Below are positions 33,562-42,914 of a stretch of 64,000 nt of DNA, piece by piece. A program made the translations under genes and the position numbers. This DNA comes from an uncultured Clostridia bacterium (GTDB lineage Bacteria > Bacillota > Clostridia > Oscillospirales > Ruminococcaceae): assembly GCA_947168885.1 (NCBI GenBank), contig CAMVNQ010000006.1, positions 124,001 to 188,000 on the forward strand. Direction: 5' to 3'. Each line of letters starts with the position of its first letter. The stretch's first letter is position 1. The notes beneath the pieces were generated by a model. It was not told the origin of the DNA and did no database searches. It saw nothing but the letters and a program-made list of their open reading frames with translations.

Positions 33562-34533
33562 ATGGACAACAAAAAATTTCTTGAACAGCTTGAATGTACA
33601 GGTATAGTTCCGGTAATCAAGCTTGAGAACACAGCAGATGCTGTAAATCTTGCAAAAGCTCTTTACGACGGCGGTATCAGATGTGCAGAAGTGACATTCC
33701 GCGCAGAGGGAGCCGATAAGGTCATTGCGGATATGGCAAAAGCGTATCCGGATATGCTTGTCGGAGCCGGTACCGTACTTACTACCGAACAGTGCGACCG
33801 TGCTATTGCTGCCGGTGCAAAATTCTGCGTAGCGCCTGGTCTCAACCCGACAGTCGTAAAGCACTGCCTCGACAAGGGCGTGCCCTTTACTCCGGGTGTT
33901 GCAAACGGCTCGCAGATAGAGCAGGCAATGGAACTCGGACTTGATTTTGTAAAATTCTTCCCCGCAGAGCAGGCGGGCGGACTGCCTTACATCAAGGCAA
34001 TATCCGCGCCCTATTCGTCGATGAAGTTTATGCCTACAGGCGGCGTCAACGAGAATAACCTCAACACTTACCTTTCATTCAAAAAGATCGTATGCTGCGG
34101 CGGAAGCTGGATAGTTCCGGATAAACTCGTAAAGGCGGGCAAGTGGGAAGAGATCACGGCGCTTTGCCGTTCTGCGGTGAACAAGATGCTCGATTTCCAG
34201 ATGGTACATATCGGTATCAACTGTGATAACGAGAACGAAGCAGGCGATGTTTCCTCGAAGTTTGAAAAAATGTTCGGCTGGACACAGAAGATCGGCAACA
34301 GCAGCATTTTTGCAGGATCGTTCATAGAGTGCATGAAGTCCCCGTTCAAGGGCACAAAGGGACATATCGCTGTATCCACGATAAATGTGAACAGAGCGGT
34401 ATATCAGCTTAAGTTACAGGGTATAGAAGCGGATATGTCCTCTGCAAAATACGATGCCGACGGCAGAATGACAGTTGTCTATCTCAAGGACGAAATAGGC
34501 GGATTTGCTGTTCACCTTGTAGAAAAGAAATAA
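33562..34533 (+). CDS. eda: KDPG aldolase fused to a C-terminal VOC-like domain
   Basis: A 323-residue protein. Residues 1-208 are a bifunctional KDPG/KHG aldolase, splitting KDPG into pyruvate and glyceraldehyde-3-phosphate: catalytic Glu43 in AEVTFR, GAGTVLT at 69-75, the Schiff-base Lys131 in DFVKFFPAE, and PTGGV at 158-162. Residues about 211-323 are an extra domain resembling the glyoxalase/VOC superfamily (FQMVHIGINCDNENEAGDVS, MFGW, HIAVSTINVNRAVYQLKLQG, then GGFAVHLVEK). Ordinary Eda proteins end near residue 210. Whether the added domain binds metal is not clear. A single His and Glu pattern is incomplete. Confidence 0.9.
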   Translation: MDNKKFLEQLECTGIVPVIKLENTADAVNLAKALYDGGIRCAEVTFRAEGADKVIADMAKAYPDMLVGAGTVLTTEQCDRAIAAGAKFCVAPGLNPTVVKHCLDKGVPFTPGVANGSQIEQAMELGLDFVKFFPAEQAGGLPYIKAISAPYSSMKFMPTGGVNENNLNTYLSFKKIVCCGGSWIVPDKLVKAGKWEEITALCRSAVNKMLDFQMVHIGINCDNENEAGDVSSKFEKMFGWTQKIGNSSIFAGSFIECMKSPFKGTKGHIAVSTINVNRAVYQLKLQGIEADMSSAKYDADGRMTVVYLKDEIGGFAVHLVEKK

Positions 34534-34547
34534 AAGGAGAAACAAAA

Positions 34548-35579
34548 ATGGCTAAAATAGTGACAATGGGCGAGATAATGCTCAGACTTTCTACCCCGAA
34601 TAATGAGAAGATCATTCAGGCAGACGAATTTGACATCAACTATGGAGGCGGCGAGGCAAATGTTGCCGTATCGCTTGCTAATTACGGGCACGAGGCTGAA
34701 TTCGTGACCGCAGTACCGGATAACCCGATCGGCGCAGCTGCAGTTGCAGCGCTTCGCAAGTATAATGTAAAGACCGATCATATCGCAAAATGCGGAGAGA
34801 GACTCGGCATATACTTCCTTGAAACAGGCGCTTCACTCAGAGCATCGAATGTTGTCTATGACCGCGCGCATTCCTCTATATCTACCGCCGACGCTTCCAA
34901 GTTTGATTTTGACGACATATTCAAGGATGCCGACTGGTTCCATTTCACAGGTATCACTCCCGCGATATCCGACCTTGCTGCGGAGGTAACAGAGGTTGCC
35001 CTGAAAGCCGCAAAAAAGCATAATGTAACGGTTTCATGCGACCTTAACTTCCGTAAGAAGCTTTGGTCTTCCGAAAAGGCACAGAAGGTAATGACAAATC
35101 TTATGCAGTACGTTGATGTGTGCATCGGAAACGAGGAAGACGCCGAAAAGGTACTCGGCTTCAAGCCGGGCAATACCGATGTTACAAAGGGCGAACTGGA
35201 GCTCTCTGGCTATGTTGATATCTTCAACCGCATGATAGATAAGTTCGGATTCAAATATGTGATCTCTTCTCTCCGTGAGAGTCATTCCGCTTCCAACAAT
35301 GACTGGTCTGCGTGCATTATGGACGGAGCGACAAGAGAATTCTATCATTCAAGAAAATACAACATCAATCCTATCGTTGACCGCGTTGGCGGAGGCGATT
35401 CATTTGCAGGCGGTCTTATCTGCGGCCTCAATGACGGCAAGGACTTCAAGGCAGCACTTGAATTTGCTGTAGCTGCTTCCGCGCTCAAACACACAATTCC
35501 CGGAGACTTCAACCTTGTTACCCGTGCAGATGTCGAAACGCTTGCGGGCGGTGACGCTTCCGGCCGCGTTCAGAGATGA
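34548..35579 (+). CDS. kdgK: PfkB-family 2-keto-3-deoxygluconate kinase (second copy)
   Basis: A 343-residue ribokinase-fold enzyme making KDPG, the substrate of the aldolase encoded just upstream. Motifs are MGEIMLRLSTPNNEKI near residue 6, YGGGEANVAVSLANYGHEAE near 31, and DRVGGGDSFAGGLICGL near 277. It shares its overall plan with the first copy at 15107 but lacks that protein's N-terminal 15-residue extension. Its clean AAAAGGAGAAACAAAA ribosome site and place beside eda, kduD and kduI make it the main KDG kinase of the operon. The stop overlaps the next start. Confidence 0.92.
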   Translation: MAKIVTMGEIMLRLSTPNNEKIIQADEFDINYGGGEANVAVSLANYGHEAEFVTAVPDNPIGAAAVAALRKYNVKTDHIAKCGERLGIYFLETGASLRASNVVYDRAHSSISTADASKFDFDDIFKDADWFHFTGITPAISDLAAEVTEVALKAAKKHNVTVSCDLNFRKKLWSSEKAQKVMTNLMQYVDVCIGNEEDAEKVLGFKPGNTDVTKGELELSGYVDIFNRMIDKFGFKYVISSLRESHSASNNDWSACIMDGATREFYHSRKYNINPIVDRVGGGDSFAGGLICGLNDGKDFKAALEFAVAASALKHTIPGDFNLVTRADVETLAGGDASGRVQR

Positions 35580-36412
35580 TGAAGCTTTTTATCCGTGCGC
35601 ATGACCTTGGCGTAAAAGGCGAGGAGAACATTACCGCGAAGCTTGACGAATATGATATCGACGGCGTTCAGCTTGTGACATACAAATGTCTTGACGGGAT
35701 ATCATACACAGCCGGTTCCGTCACGGCGGAAAGAGCGGCATCGTTCAGAAACGCGTTTGAGAAAGCCGGGAAAACGGTCGCACTCATCGGTGCTTATTTC
35801 AATCCCGTCCATCCCGATGAAAACAAGATAAAAAACGGCATTGCGGTATTCAAGGATCATATCGCGCTGGCAAAAGAGTTCGGCTGTGACAGGGTCGGTT
35901 CGGAGACCGGTTCCTATAACGGTGACAAGTGGACTTATCATCCGCAGAACCGTACCGAGGAAGCTCTTGACCGTGTAGTGGGCACGTTCTCGGATCTTGC
36001 GGATCGCGCAAAGGATTATGGCGTCAACGTATGTATGGAAGGCGCATTTGGTCATGTATGCTGGAATGTCCGGACGCTGGATAAAGCAGTAAAGCGCATC
36101 GGCAGAAGCAATATCCGCTTTATCTTTGACCTGTACAACTACCTCGACGGGTCGAATGTGAAGACAATGTACGACATACTTGCGGAAGGTTTACAGACTT
36201 TCGGTGACAGGATATGTGTTTTTCACATCAAGGACTGTGTTATAAACGATGACGGTTCGCTGAAACAGGTCGGTGTAGGCAAGGGAATATTTGACTATGG
36301 CAGGATAATTCCTGAGATACGGAAGGTTTGTCCCAATGCTGACCTTGTTCTTGAAGGAACGACGGGTGACGATATAGCACCTGCGGTAAGTCATCTGAAA
36401 AAGTTCATATAG
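35576..36412 (+). CDS. TIM-barrel sugar isomerase/epimerase-like protein
   Basis: A 278-residue protein of the xylose-isomerase-like/AP endonuclease 2 superfamily. Candidate metal ligands are the Glu in GSETGSYNG and CMEGAFGHVC (near residue 147), the Asp in FIFDLYNYLDG, the His in VFHIKDCVIN (near 214) and the Glu in LVLEGTTGDD near the end. Such barrels isomerise or epimerise sugars or sugar acids. Its place between kdgK and kduI, overlapping kdgK by four bases, points to a uronate or keto-sugar substrate. The precise reaction is not known, and no named family fits from sequence alone. Confidence 0.8.
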   Translation: MMKLFIRAHDLGVKGEENITAKLDEYDIDGVQLVTYKCLDGISYTAGSVTAERAASFRNAFEKAGKTVALIGAYFNPVHPDENKIKNGIAVFKDHIALAKEFGCDRVGSETGSYNGDKWTYHPQNRTEEALDRVVGTFSDLADRAKDYGVNVCMEGAFGHVCWNVRTLDKAVKRIGRSNIRFIFDLYNYLDGSNVKTMYDILAEGLQTFGDRICVFHIKDCVINDDGSLKQVGVGKGIFDYGRIIPEIRKVCPNADLVLEGTTGDDIAPAVSHLKKFI

Positions 36413-36431
36413 TTTAAAGGAGACGATAATA

Positions 36432-37268
36432 ATGAAGTTTGATATCAGATATGCGAATCATCCCGATGATTCGAGATACTACGACACGGAGAAGCTCCGT
36501 AAGAATTATCTTATCGAAAAAGTATTCGTTAAGGACGAGATAGCGCTTACATACTCGCATCAGGACAGAATGATAGCAGGAGGAGCAATGCCGGTTGACG
36601 GAGAGCTCAGACTTGGTATCACGAAGGAGCTCGGAACAGATTATTTTCTCGAAAGAAGAGAAATGGGTCTTATAAATGTAGGCGGAAAGGGAACAGTGGT
36701 TCTTGACGGCAAGGAGTACACTCTTAACTACAAGGACGGTATGTACATCGGAATGGGAACAAAAGAAGTTGTTTTCCGCTCTGACGATCCCGCAAAGCCG
36801 GCAAAGTTCTATCTCAATTCCAGCCCTGCACACAAAACCTATCCTATAGTTTACATCACAAAGGATAAGGCTAACCACAGACCTCTCGGAAGCGGCGAGA
36901 ATATGAACAAGCGCGTTGTAAACCAGTATATCCACCCTGCGGTATGCGAATCCTGCTCTCTTCAGATGGGTATGACCGAGCTCGATAAGTGCAATTCGTG
37001 GAACACAATGCCTTCTCACACTCATGAGAGAAGAATGGAAGTTTACTTCTACTTCGAGCTTGAAGGCGACAATGTAGTATTCCACTTCATGGGTCAGCCG
37101 CAGGAGACACGCCACATAATCATGCACAATGAGCAGGCGGTCATCAGCCCGAGCTGGTCTATTCACAGCGGTACGGCAACAAGCAATTATACATTCATCT
37201 GGGGTATGTGCGGTGAAAACCAGACATACGATGATATGGACAATATAAGCAATCTCGACCTTAAGTGA
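36432..37268 (+). CDS. kduI: 4-deoxy-L-threo-5-hexosulose-uronate ketol-isomerase
   Basis: A 278-residue cupin-type enzyme converting the open form of unsaturated galacturonate (DKI) to DKII, the substrate of KduD. Family segments are DIRYANHPDDSRYYDTEKLR at the start, FLERREMGLINVGGKG near residue 75, and the zinc-binding run WNTMPSHTHERRMEVYFYFE near 190, with His pair and Glu; a further His is in the MGQPQETRHIIMHNEQAVIS stretch. The ending IWGMCGENQTYDDMD is typical. AAAGGAGACGATAATA precedes the ATG. Confidence 0.96.
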   Translation: MKFDIRYANHPDDSRYYDTEKLRKNYLIEKVFVKDEIALTYSHQDRMIAGGAMPVDGELRLGITKELGTDYFLERREMGLINVGGKGTVVLDGKEYTLNYKDGMYIGMGTKEVVFRSDDPAKPAKFYLNSSPAHKTYPIVYITKDKANHRPLGSGENMNKRVVNQYIHPAVCESCSLQMGMTELDKCNSWNTMPSHTHERRMEVYFYFELEGDNVVFHFMGQPQETRHIIMHNEQAVISPSWSIHSGTATSNYTFIWGMCGENQTYDDMDNISNLDLK

Positions 37269-37316
37269 AAAATAAAAGGTCGCTGAATACTTACAGAAAA
37301 GTGTGGGCTTGAAGTT

Positions 37317-38423
37317 ATGGCATATTTAACATTACGCGGTATCAATAAGATCTACCCAAACGGCTATCATGCCGTACATGATTTCAATATGGAGATCGAA
37401 AAGGGCGAGTTCATCGTTTTCGTCGGCTCATCGGGCTGCGGTAAATCCACTACTCTCCGAATGATCGCCGGACTTGAAAATATCAGTAAAGGCGAGTTCT
37501 ATATTGACGGCGAAAAAGCGAACGATAAGGGTCCGCGTGAGCGCGGTGTGGCAATGGTATTCCAGAGCTATGCACTTTATCCTCACATGACGGTGTACGA
37601 TAACCTCGCTTTCGGACTTACACTCCAGGGTGTTGACGATGATGTTATAGAACAGAGAGTACAGTCAACTGCGAAAATACTCGGTCTTACGGACTATCTC
37701 GAAAGACTTCCGAGAGAGCTTTCCGGCGGTCAGCGTCAGAGAGTCGCAGTAGGGCGCGCAATAATCCGTAAAGTCGATATATTCCTTATGGATGAGCCGC
37801 TCTCCAATCTTGATGCGAAGCAGCGTGTAACGATGCGCTCCGAAATAACACAGATCCATCGTGAGACCGGTGCAACCACCATATATGTTACACATGACCA
37901 GACCGAAGCTATGACAATGGCAGACAGGATAGTCGTTATGAAAGACGGCTATATCCAGCAGATAGGCACACCGTATGAGCTTTATTTCAATCCGGTCAAT
38001 ATGTTCGTAGCAGGATTTATCGGAGAACCGCCGATGAATTTCATCGAGACCACGATCCGGAACGGCAGACTTGATCTGAAAGAAAACAAGATCGACCTCG
38101 GTGCAGTTGCCGATCAGTCTGTGCTGGATCAGTATGATGGTCAGAAAGTGATATTCGGATTCCGTCCCGAGGCGGTAAAAGTCGTGATAGGCGGTGAGAC
38201 TGTAAGCAAGGCGTACCATGTGCACTGCTTTACCAATCTCGTAGAGTTGCTCGGTGACAATACAAACGTTTACGTCAACTTTGACGGTGTAAACAGCATA
38301 TTGAAAGTAGATCCCCACCAATCTCCCGATGTGGGATCCGACTTTGAGTTCGCTATACCTTTTGACAGCGTATATCTGTTTGACAAGAATACCGAAAAGC
38401 GTATAAAACTCAGAAAAGAATAG
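37317..38423 (+). CDS. Sugar ABC transporter ATPase, MsmK/UgpC type (second copy)
   Basis: A 368-residue ATPase subunit for CUT1 importers. Walker A GSSGCGKST near residue 39, Q-loop VFQSYALYPHMTVYDNLAFG, signature LSGGQRQRVAVGRAI, Walker B IFLMDEPLSNLD, switch YVTHDQTEAM. The C-terminal OB-fold contains VIFGFRPEAVKV. It is not next to permease genes, which fits an ATPase shared among several importers. The region before the ATG has only a weak ribosome site (GAAG at three bases). It differs from the copy at 25306, so redundancy is only partial. Confidence 0.93.
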   Translation: MAYLTLRGINKIYPNGYHAVHDFNMEIEKGEFIVFVGSSGCGKSTTLRMIAGLENISKGEFYIDGEKANDKGPRERGVAMVFQSYALYPHMTVYDNLAFGLTLQGVDDDVIEQRVQSTAKILGLTDYLERLPRELSGGQRQRVAVGRAIIRKVDIFLMDEPLSNLDAKQRVTMRSEITQIHRETGATTIYVTHDQTEAMTMADRIVVMKDGYIQQIGTPYELYFNPVNMFVAGFIGEPPMNFIETTIRNGRLDLKENKIDLGAVADQSVLDQYDGQKVIFGFRPEAVKVVIGGETVSKAYHVHCFTNLVELLGDNTNVYVNFDGVNSILKVDPHQSPDVGSDFEFAIPFDSVYLFDKNTEKRIKLRKE

Positions 38424-38429
38424 TTTGTA

Positions 38430-38476
38430 CTGCTGTATTTTCTTCTCTGCCGGGTGCATGGTATAAAATACAGCAG
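38430..38476 (+). promoter_or_regulatory. Perfect 12-bp stem-loop before uxaB
   Basis: CTGCTGTATTTT (38430-38441) and AAAATACAGCAG (38465-38476) enclose a 23-base loop between the ATPase gene and uxaB. No U run follows, so it is more likely an mRNA processing or stability element, or an operator, than a terminator. Confidence 0.5.
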
Positions 38477-38503
38477 ACAATTGCAAGACAAAGGATAAAA
38501 ACC

Positions 38504-39937
38504 ATGAATGATCTTAACAGAACCACTCACCCCGCCAAAGACAGACCGATAAAAGTTTTGCAGTTTGGTGAGGGAAATTTCCTGCGCGCCTTTGTTGACT
38601 GGATATTACAGGATCTGAACGATAAAGGCGTTATAAATGCGAATGTTGCATTAGTTCAGCCTACACCCGGAGGACGGGTACGCGACCTTGAAAAGCAGGA
38701 CGGACTTTACACTGTTTGTCTCGAAGGCTTAGAGAACGGCGAAAAGGTGCAGAGCCGTCAGGTCATTGATGTCCTGAGTGATTTTATCAATCCCTATACC
38801 GAATACAGCAAGTTTCTTGATTATGCGAAGAACCCGGAACTTGAGATCGTTGTCTCCAACACGACAGAAGCGGGAATTGCGCTCGACAGCACGGATACAG
38901 ATTTTTCTGAGTGCCCGAAGAGTTTCCCCGGAAAGCTGCTTGCGTTTCTGAAAGCGAGATACGACCATTTCAGCGGTGACGTATCAAAGGGAATGGCGAT
39001 AGTTCCGTGTGAACTTATCGATCACAACGGCGATGAATTGAAACGGATACTTGCCGAACTTGCAAAGATAAACGGAATGGATGAGAGCTTCATAAGCTGG
39101 CTCACCACTGCAAACCACTTCACCAACACGCTTGTTGACAGAATAGTTCCTGGTTATCCGAAGGACAAGGCAGCTCAGATATGCGAAGAAGAGGGTTACA
39201 ATGATACAAGTATCGTCAAGGGTGAAGTATTTCACCTTTGGGTGCTTCAGAATGAACCTTTCGTATATGAAAAGCTTCCCGCAGACAAATCCGGACTCAA
39301 TGTCATATTTGCAGACGATATAACCCCCTACAAGCAGCGCAAGGTAAAGATACTTAACGGTTCACATACATCAATGGTACCGATAGCTTATCTCTGCGGC
39401 ATAGATACTGTTCGCGAAGCGGTGACCGACGCTGATGTGGGCAAATTCATCACAGAGCTTGCGAACGATGAAATAAAGCCGACAATAGACCTTCCCGCTG
39501 ATGAAATGAACTCTTTTGTGAACAGCGTGGCAGATCGTTTTATGAACCCGTTCATACGTCACGAGCTTATGTCGATAGCGCTTAATTCCACAACGAAATT
39601 CAGAACGCGCCTGCTGCCGTCTTACAACGATTATCGTGCGAAGTTCGGAAAATCCCCGAAGCACATACTGTTTGCGTTTGCGGCACTTGTAGTGTTCTTC
39701 CGCGGCAAGCGGGGCGATGAGGATATTGAGATAAAGGACGACCAGGAATACCTTGATTTCTGGAAGGAAGTATGGCAGCTTTCCTCTGCTGCGGAAATAG
39801 CAAAAAAAGCGCTTTCTGCGGCTGATATCTGGCAGCAGGATCTTGATGAGGACAGCAATGCGGAACTTGTTGCCGGATATATCGGTGATATGCTGAATGA
39901 CGGTATGAGGACTGCACTTAAGAGATTTTTAGGATAA
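38504..39937 (+). CDS. uxaB: Tagaturonate reductase (altronate oxidoreductase)
   Basis: A 477-residue member of the polyol-specific long-chain dehydrogenase family, reducing tagaturonate to altronate with NADH. The N-terminal nucleotide-binding segment is KVLQFGEGNFLRAFVDWILQ near residue 14. ETIEVSNTTEAGI-like sequence (here VSNTTEAGIALDS) is near 113. The KVKILNGSHTSMVPIAYLCG segment near 280 holds the catalytic Lys and His. It is upstream of uxaA and uxaC with short gaps. The order of the pathway is UxaC, then UxaB, then UxaA, leading to 2-keto-3-deoxygluconate. Confidence 0.94.
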   Translation: MNDLNRTTHPAKDRPIKVLQFGEGNFLRAFVDWILQDLNDKGVINANVALVQPTPGGRVRDLEKQDGLYTVCLEGLENGEKVQSRQVIDVLSDFINPYTEYSKFLDYAKNPELEIVVSNTTEAGIALDSTDTDFSECPKSFPGKLLAFLKARYDHFSGDVSKGMAIVPCELIDHNGDELKRILAELAKINGMDESFISWLTTANHFTNTLVDRIVPGYPKDKAAQICEEEGYNDTSIVKGEVFHLWVLQNEPFVYEKLPADKSGLNVIFADDITPYKQRKVKILNGSHTSMVPIAYLCGIDTVREAVTDADVGKFITELANDEIKPTIDLPADEMNSFVNSVADRFMNPFIRHELMSIALNSTTKFRTRLLPSYNDYRAKFGKSPKHILFAFAALVVFFRGKRGDEDIEIKDDQEYLDFWKEVWQLSSAAEIAKKALSAADIWQQDLDEDSNAELVAGYIGDMLNDGMRTALKRFLG

Positions 39938-39943
39938 AGATAT

Positions 39944-41422
39944 ATGAAAAAAAGCATTGTCATTTCTCCCGGTGACTCGGTGGGAGTTGCTCTCGCAGCG
40001 CTGAAAAAGGGTGAACAGGCTGACGGCGTCACGCTTGTCGAGGATATAGACAGAGGGCATAAATTTGCGCTGAAAGAGATCAGATCCGGCGAGAACGTCA
40101 TAAAATACGGTGAGGTCATCGGCAGAGCACTCTGTGATATTGCACCGGGTGAGCATATCCACACACATAATATGAAAACCTGTCTCGAAGGTACGCTTGA
40201 GTATTCTTACAACAAGCGTGATATTGCTTTGGCATCACCCGGAATATCACGCACCGTGAATGTCTTTGAGCGTAAAAACGGCGAAGTCGGTATCCGCAAC
40301 GAGCTTTGGGTGATACCGACGGTAGGCTGTGTAAATGCACAGGCGAAGGCTATCGTTAATTCGTTCAGGAAAAAGTACGGGGAGCCTGCCGGTATCGACG
40401 GCTGTTTTACTTTCACACACCCCTACGGCTGCTCACAGATAGGCGAGGATCACGAGCGCACAAAGCTGCTGCTCCAGAGAATGGTGAAGCATCCGAACTG
40501 CGGAGGAGTCCTTGTACTTGGACTTGGCTGTGAGAACAACCGCATGGATGTATTCCGTGAGACGCTCGGTAAGTATGACGAGAGCCGTACAAGATTTCTT
40601 GTGGCACAGGACGTTCCCGATGAGATCGCTGAGGGTGTGAAGCTGCTTGGCGAGCTGTATGAGAATGCCAGAAACGACAAACGTGTGCCTAAAGATATAA
40701 GCTGCCTTAAAGTAGGACTCAAATGCGGCGGCTCGGACGGTCTTTCGGGAATAACCGCAAACCCGCTTGTAGGAAGGTTTTCCGATTATATTGCGTCGGT
40801 TGGCGGTACTACAGTGCTGACAGAAGTACCGGAGATGTTCGGCGCGGAGCAGCTTCTTATGAACCGAGCAAAGGACGAACAGACATTCGGAAAGGTCGTT
40901 GATCTGATCAACGGATTTAAAGAGTATTATCAGAAAAACGGTCAGCCCGTTTATGAAAATCCGTCACCGGGAAACAAGGCCGGCGGTATCACGACTCTTG
41001 AAGACAAGTCGCTCGGCTGTACACAGAAGTCCGGAACACGCGAGGTATGTGATGTTCTGTTTGACGGCGACAGCCTGACGTCGCACGGGCTTAACCTTCT
41101 GAACGGACCGGGAAACGATATGGTAGCAGTGACAAATCTCGCCTGTGCGGGATGTCATCTCGTGCTGTTCACAACAGGACGAGGTACGCCGTTCGGAGGA
41201 TTCGTTCCGACGATCAAGATATCTACAAATACCGATCTTTGGGAAAGAAAACCGAATTGGATAGATTTCAATGCCGGAAGTATTGTTGAGGGAGACTCGT
41301 TCGGGAAAAAGCTTGAGGAACTTACCGATCTCGTGGCAGAGGTGGCCAACGGGAGAATGACAGTGAACGAACGTTACGATTCCCGCGAAATAGCACTGTT
41401 CAAAACAGGTGTAACATTATAA
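39944..41422 (+). CDS. uxaA: Altronate dehydratase
   Basis: A 492-residue enzyme that dehydrates altronate to 2-keto-3-deoxygluconate. The N-terminal about 90 residues form the SAF domain (VISPGDSVGVALAALKKGEQ, then GEHIHTHNM). The main domain has NGEVGIRNELWVIPTVGCVN, FTHPYGCSQIGEDHERT, KCGGSDGLSGITANP and the cysteine-rich LACAGCHLVLFTTGRGTPFG, which is typical of this iron-dependent family. It begins six bases after uxaB stops, using AGGATAAAG as ribosome site. Confidence 0.96.
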   Translation: MKKSIVISPGDSVGVALAALKKGEQADGVTLVEDIDRGHKFALKEIRSGENVIKYGEVIGRALCDIAPGEHIHTHNMKTCLEGTLEYSYNKRDIALASPGISRTVNVFERKNGEVGIRNELWVIPTVGCVNAQAKAIVNSFRKKYGEPAGIDGCFTFTHPYGCSQIGEDHERTKLLLQRMVKHPNCGGVLVLGLGCENNRMDVFRETLGKYDESRTRFLVAQDVPDEIAEGVKLLGELYENARNDKRVPKDISCLKVGLKCGGSDGLSGITANPLVGRFSDYIASVGGTTVLTEVPEMFGAEQLLMNRAKDEQTFGKVVDLINGFKEYYQKNGQPVYENPSPGNKAGGITTLEDKSLGCTQKSGTREVCDVLFDGDSLTSHGLNLLNGPGNDMVAVTNLACAGCHLVLFTTGRGTPFGGFVPTIKISTNTDLWERKPNWIDFNAGSIVEGDSFGKKLEELTDLVAEVANGRMTVNERYDSREIALFKTGVTL

Positions 41423-41437
41423 CACAAGGAGCACAAC

Positions 41438-42832
41438 ATGAAGAACTTTATGGATAAGGACTTTGTCCTCAAAAATCAGACAGCAGTAACTCTTTACGAA
41501 AATTATGCGAAGGATATGCCGATCTTCGACTTTCACTGTCATCTTCCGGTAGAGGAGATATACAATGACAGAAAGTTCGGCTCGATAACCGAATGCTGGC
41601 TTGGCGGAGATCACTACAAGTGGAGACTTATGCGTGAAATGGGCATCGACGAGAGTTACATGACCGGCGATAAGGACGATTACGAGAAGTTCCTGAAATA
41701 TGCGGAAGTAATTCCATACGCTATCGGAAATCCGATACTTCATTGGACGCATATGGAACTGAAGCGTTATTTCGGTATAGATGAAGTTCTTTCTCCAAAG
41801 ACCGCAAAAGAGATCTTCGATAAGTGCAACGAAAAGTTACAGACGCTTACCGCGAGAAAAATGATCACAATGAGCGGCGTAAAAAAGCTGTTCACGACCG
41901 ATGACCCGATAGATGATCTGCATTACCATAAGCTGCTGAAAGACGACAAGACATTTGATGTAGAAGTTTATCCCGCTTTCCGTCCCGATAAGGCGATAAA
42001 CATAGAGCTTCCGACCTATGTTCCTTATATCGGCAAGCTTGCTGAAGCAGCGGGAACGGAGATAAACGGCATTGACAGCCTGTGTGATGCTCTTACCGCA
42101 CGTATTGAATATTTTGACAGTGTCGGCTGCGTGTGCTCGGATCACGCTCTCGATGTTGTGATGTTCATGCCCGCAGACAGGGACACCGTGGACGGAATCG
42201 TCAAGAAAGCGCTTGCAGGTGAGAACCTGACCCGCGAGGAGATCGAACAGTACAAGGGGTATATACTTGTCCACCTCGGAAAACAGTACGCTCGTCTGCA
42301 TTGGGTACAGCAGTACCATATCGGCGCACTTCGCAACAACTCCAGAAGATATATGAGTATGCTTGGTCCCGATACCGGATTTGATGCGATAGAGGATCAG
42401 ACTTTCGCAAAGAAACTTGCACTTCTGCTCGATACACTTGACAGCACCGATGAGCTGCCGAAAACAATTCTTTACTGCCTCAACCCGCGCGATAACGAAG
42501 TCCTTGCGGCTATGATAAACTGCTTCCAGCACGCGGGTGTTGTCGGCAAGATGCAGTTCGGCTCGGCATGGTGGTTCAACGACCAGAAGGACGGTATGGA
42601 ACGCCAGCTTATGGCTCTTTCGCAGCTCGGACTTGTATCGAAGTTCGTGGGTATGCTGACCGACAGCCGCAGCTTCCTGTCCTATACCCGTCACGACTAT
42701 TTCAGAAGGATACTCTGCAATATGTTCGGTACGCTCATCGAAGAAGGCGAATATCCGGACGACGTGGAGTTTGCAGGGCAGATAGTTAAGGATATCTGCT
42801 ATAACAATGCGGTGAATTATTTCGCCAAGTAG
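41438..42832 (+). CDS. uxaC: Glucuronate/galacturonate isomerase
   Basis: A 464-residue TIM-barrel isomerase converting galacturonate to tagaturonate (and glucuronate to fructuronate). The zinc-binding IFDFHCHLPVEEIYNDRKFG near residue 28 opens the domain. FTTDDPIDDLHYHKLL near 152, LHWVQQYHIGALRNNSRRYM near 285 and GMLTDSRSFLSYTRHDYFRR near 405 are conserved UxaC stretches. No fructuronate reductase or mannonate dehydratase (UxuA/B) is in the window, so the galacturonate branch is the one supported. A GGAGCACAAC ribosome site precedes the ATG. Confidence 0.96.
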   Translation: MKNFMDKDFVLKNQTAVTLYENYAKDMPIFDFHCHLPVEEIYNDRKFGSITECWLGGDHYKWRLMREMGIDESYMTGDKDDYEKFLKYAEVIPYAIGNPILHWTHMELKRYFGIDEVLSPKTAKEIFDKCNEKLQTLTARKMITMSGVKKLFTTDDPIDDLHYHKLLKDDKTFDVEVYPAFRPDKAINIELPTYVPYIGKLAEAAGTEINGIDSLCDALTARIEYFDSVGCVCSDHALDVVMFMPADRDTVDGIVKKALAGENLTREEIEQYKGYILVHLGKQYARLHWVQQYHIGALRNNSRRYMSMLGPDTGFDAIEDQTFAKKLALLLDTLDSTDELPKTILYCLNPRDNEVLAAMINCFQHAGVVGKMQFGSAWWFNDQKDGMERQLMALSQLGLVSKFVGMLTDSRSFLSYTRHDYFRRILCNMFGTLIEEGEYPDDVEFAGQIVKDICYNNAVNYFAK

Positions 42833-42844
42833 TATATGATCATC

Positions 42845-42876
42845 TCGCCTGACCTGTGTAAAAACGGGTCGGGCGA
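42845..42876 (+). terminator. Hairpin after uxaC
   Basis: TCGCCTGACCTGT (42845-42857) pairs completely, with two G-U pairs, with ACGGGTCGGGCGA (42864-42876). The sequence AAGCCGCTTTTATT follows. It probably ends the uxaBAC transcript wholly or in part before the chemoreceptor gene. Confidence 0.65.
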
Positions 42877-42914
42877 AAGCCGCTTTTATTAATTGGATTT
42901 TTTCGGAGGAAAAT

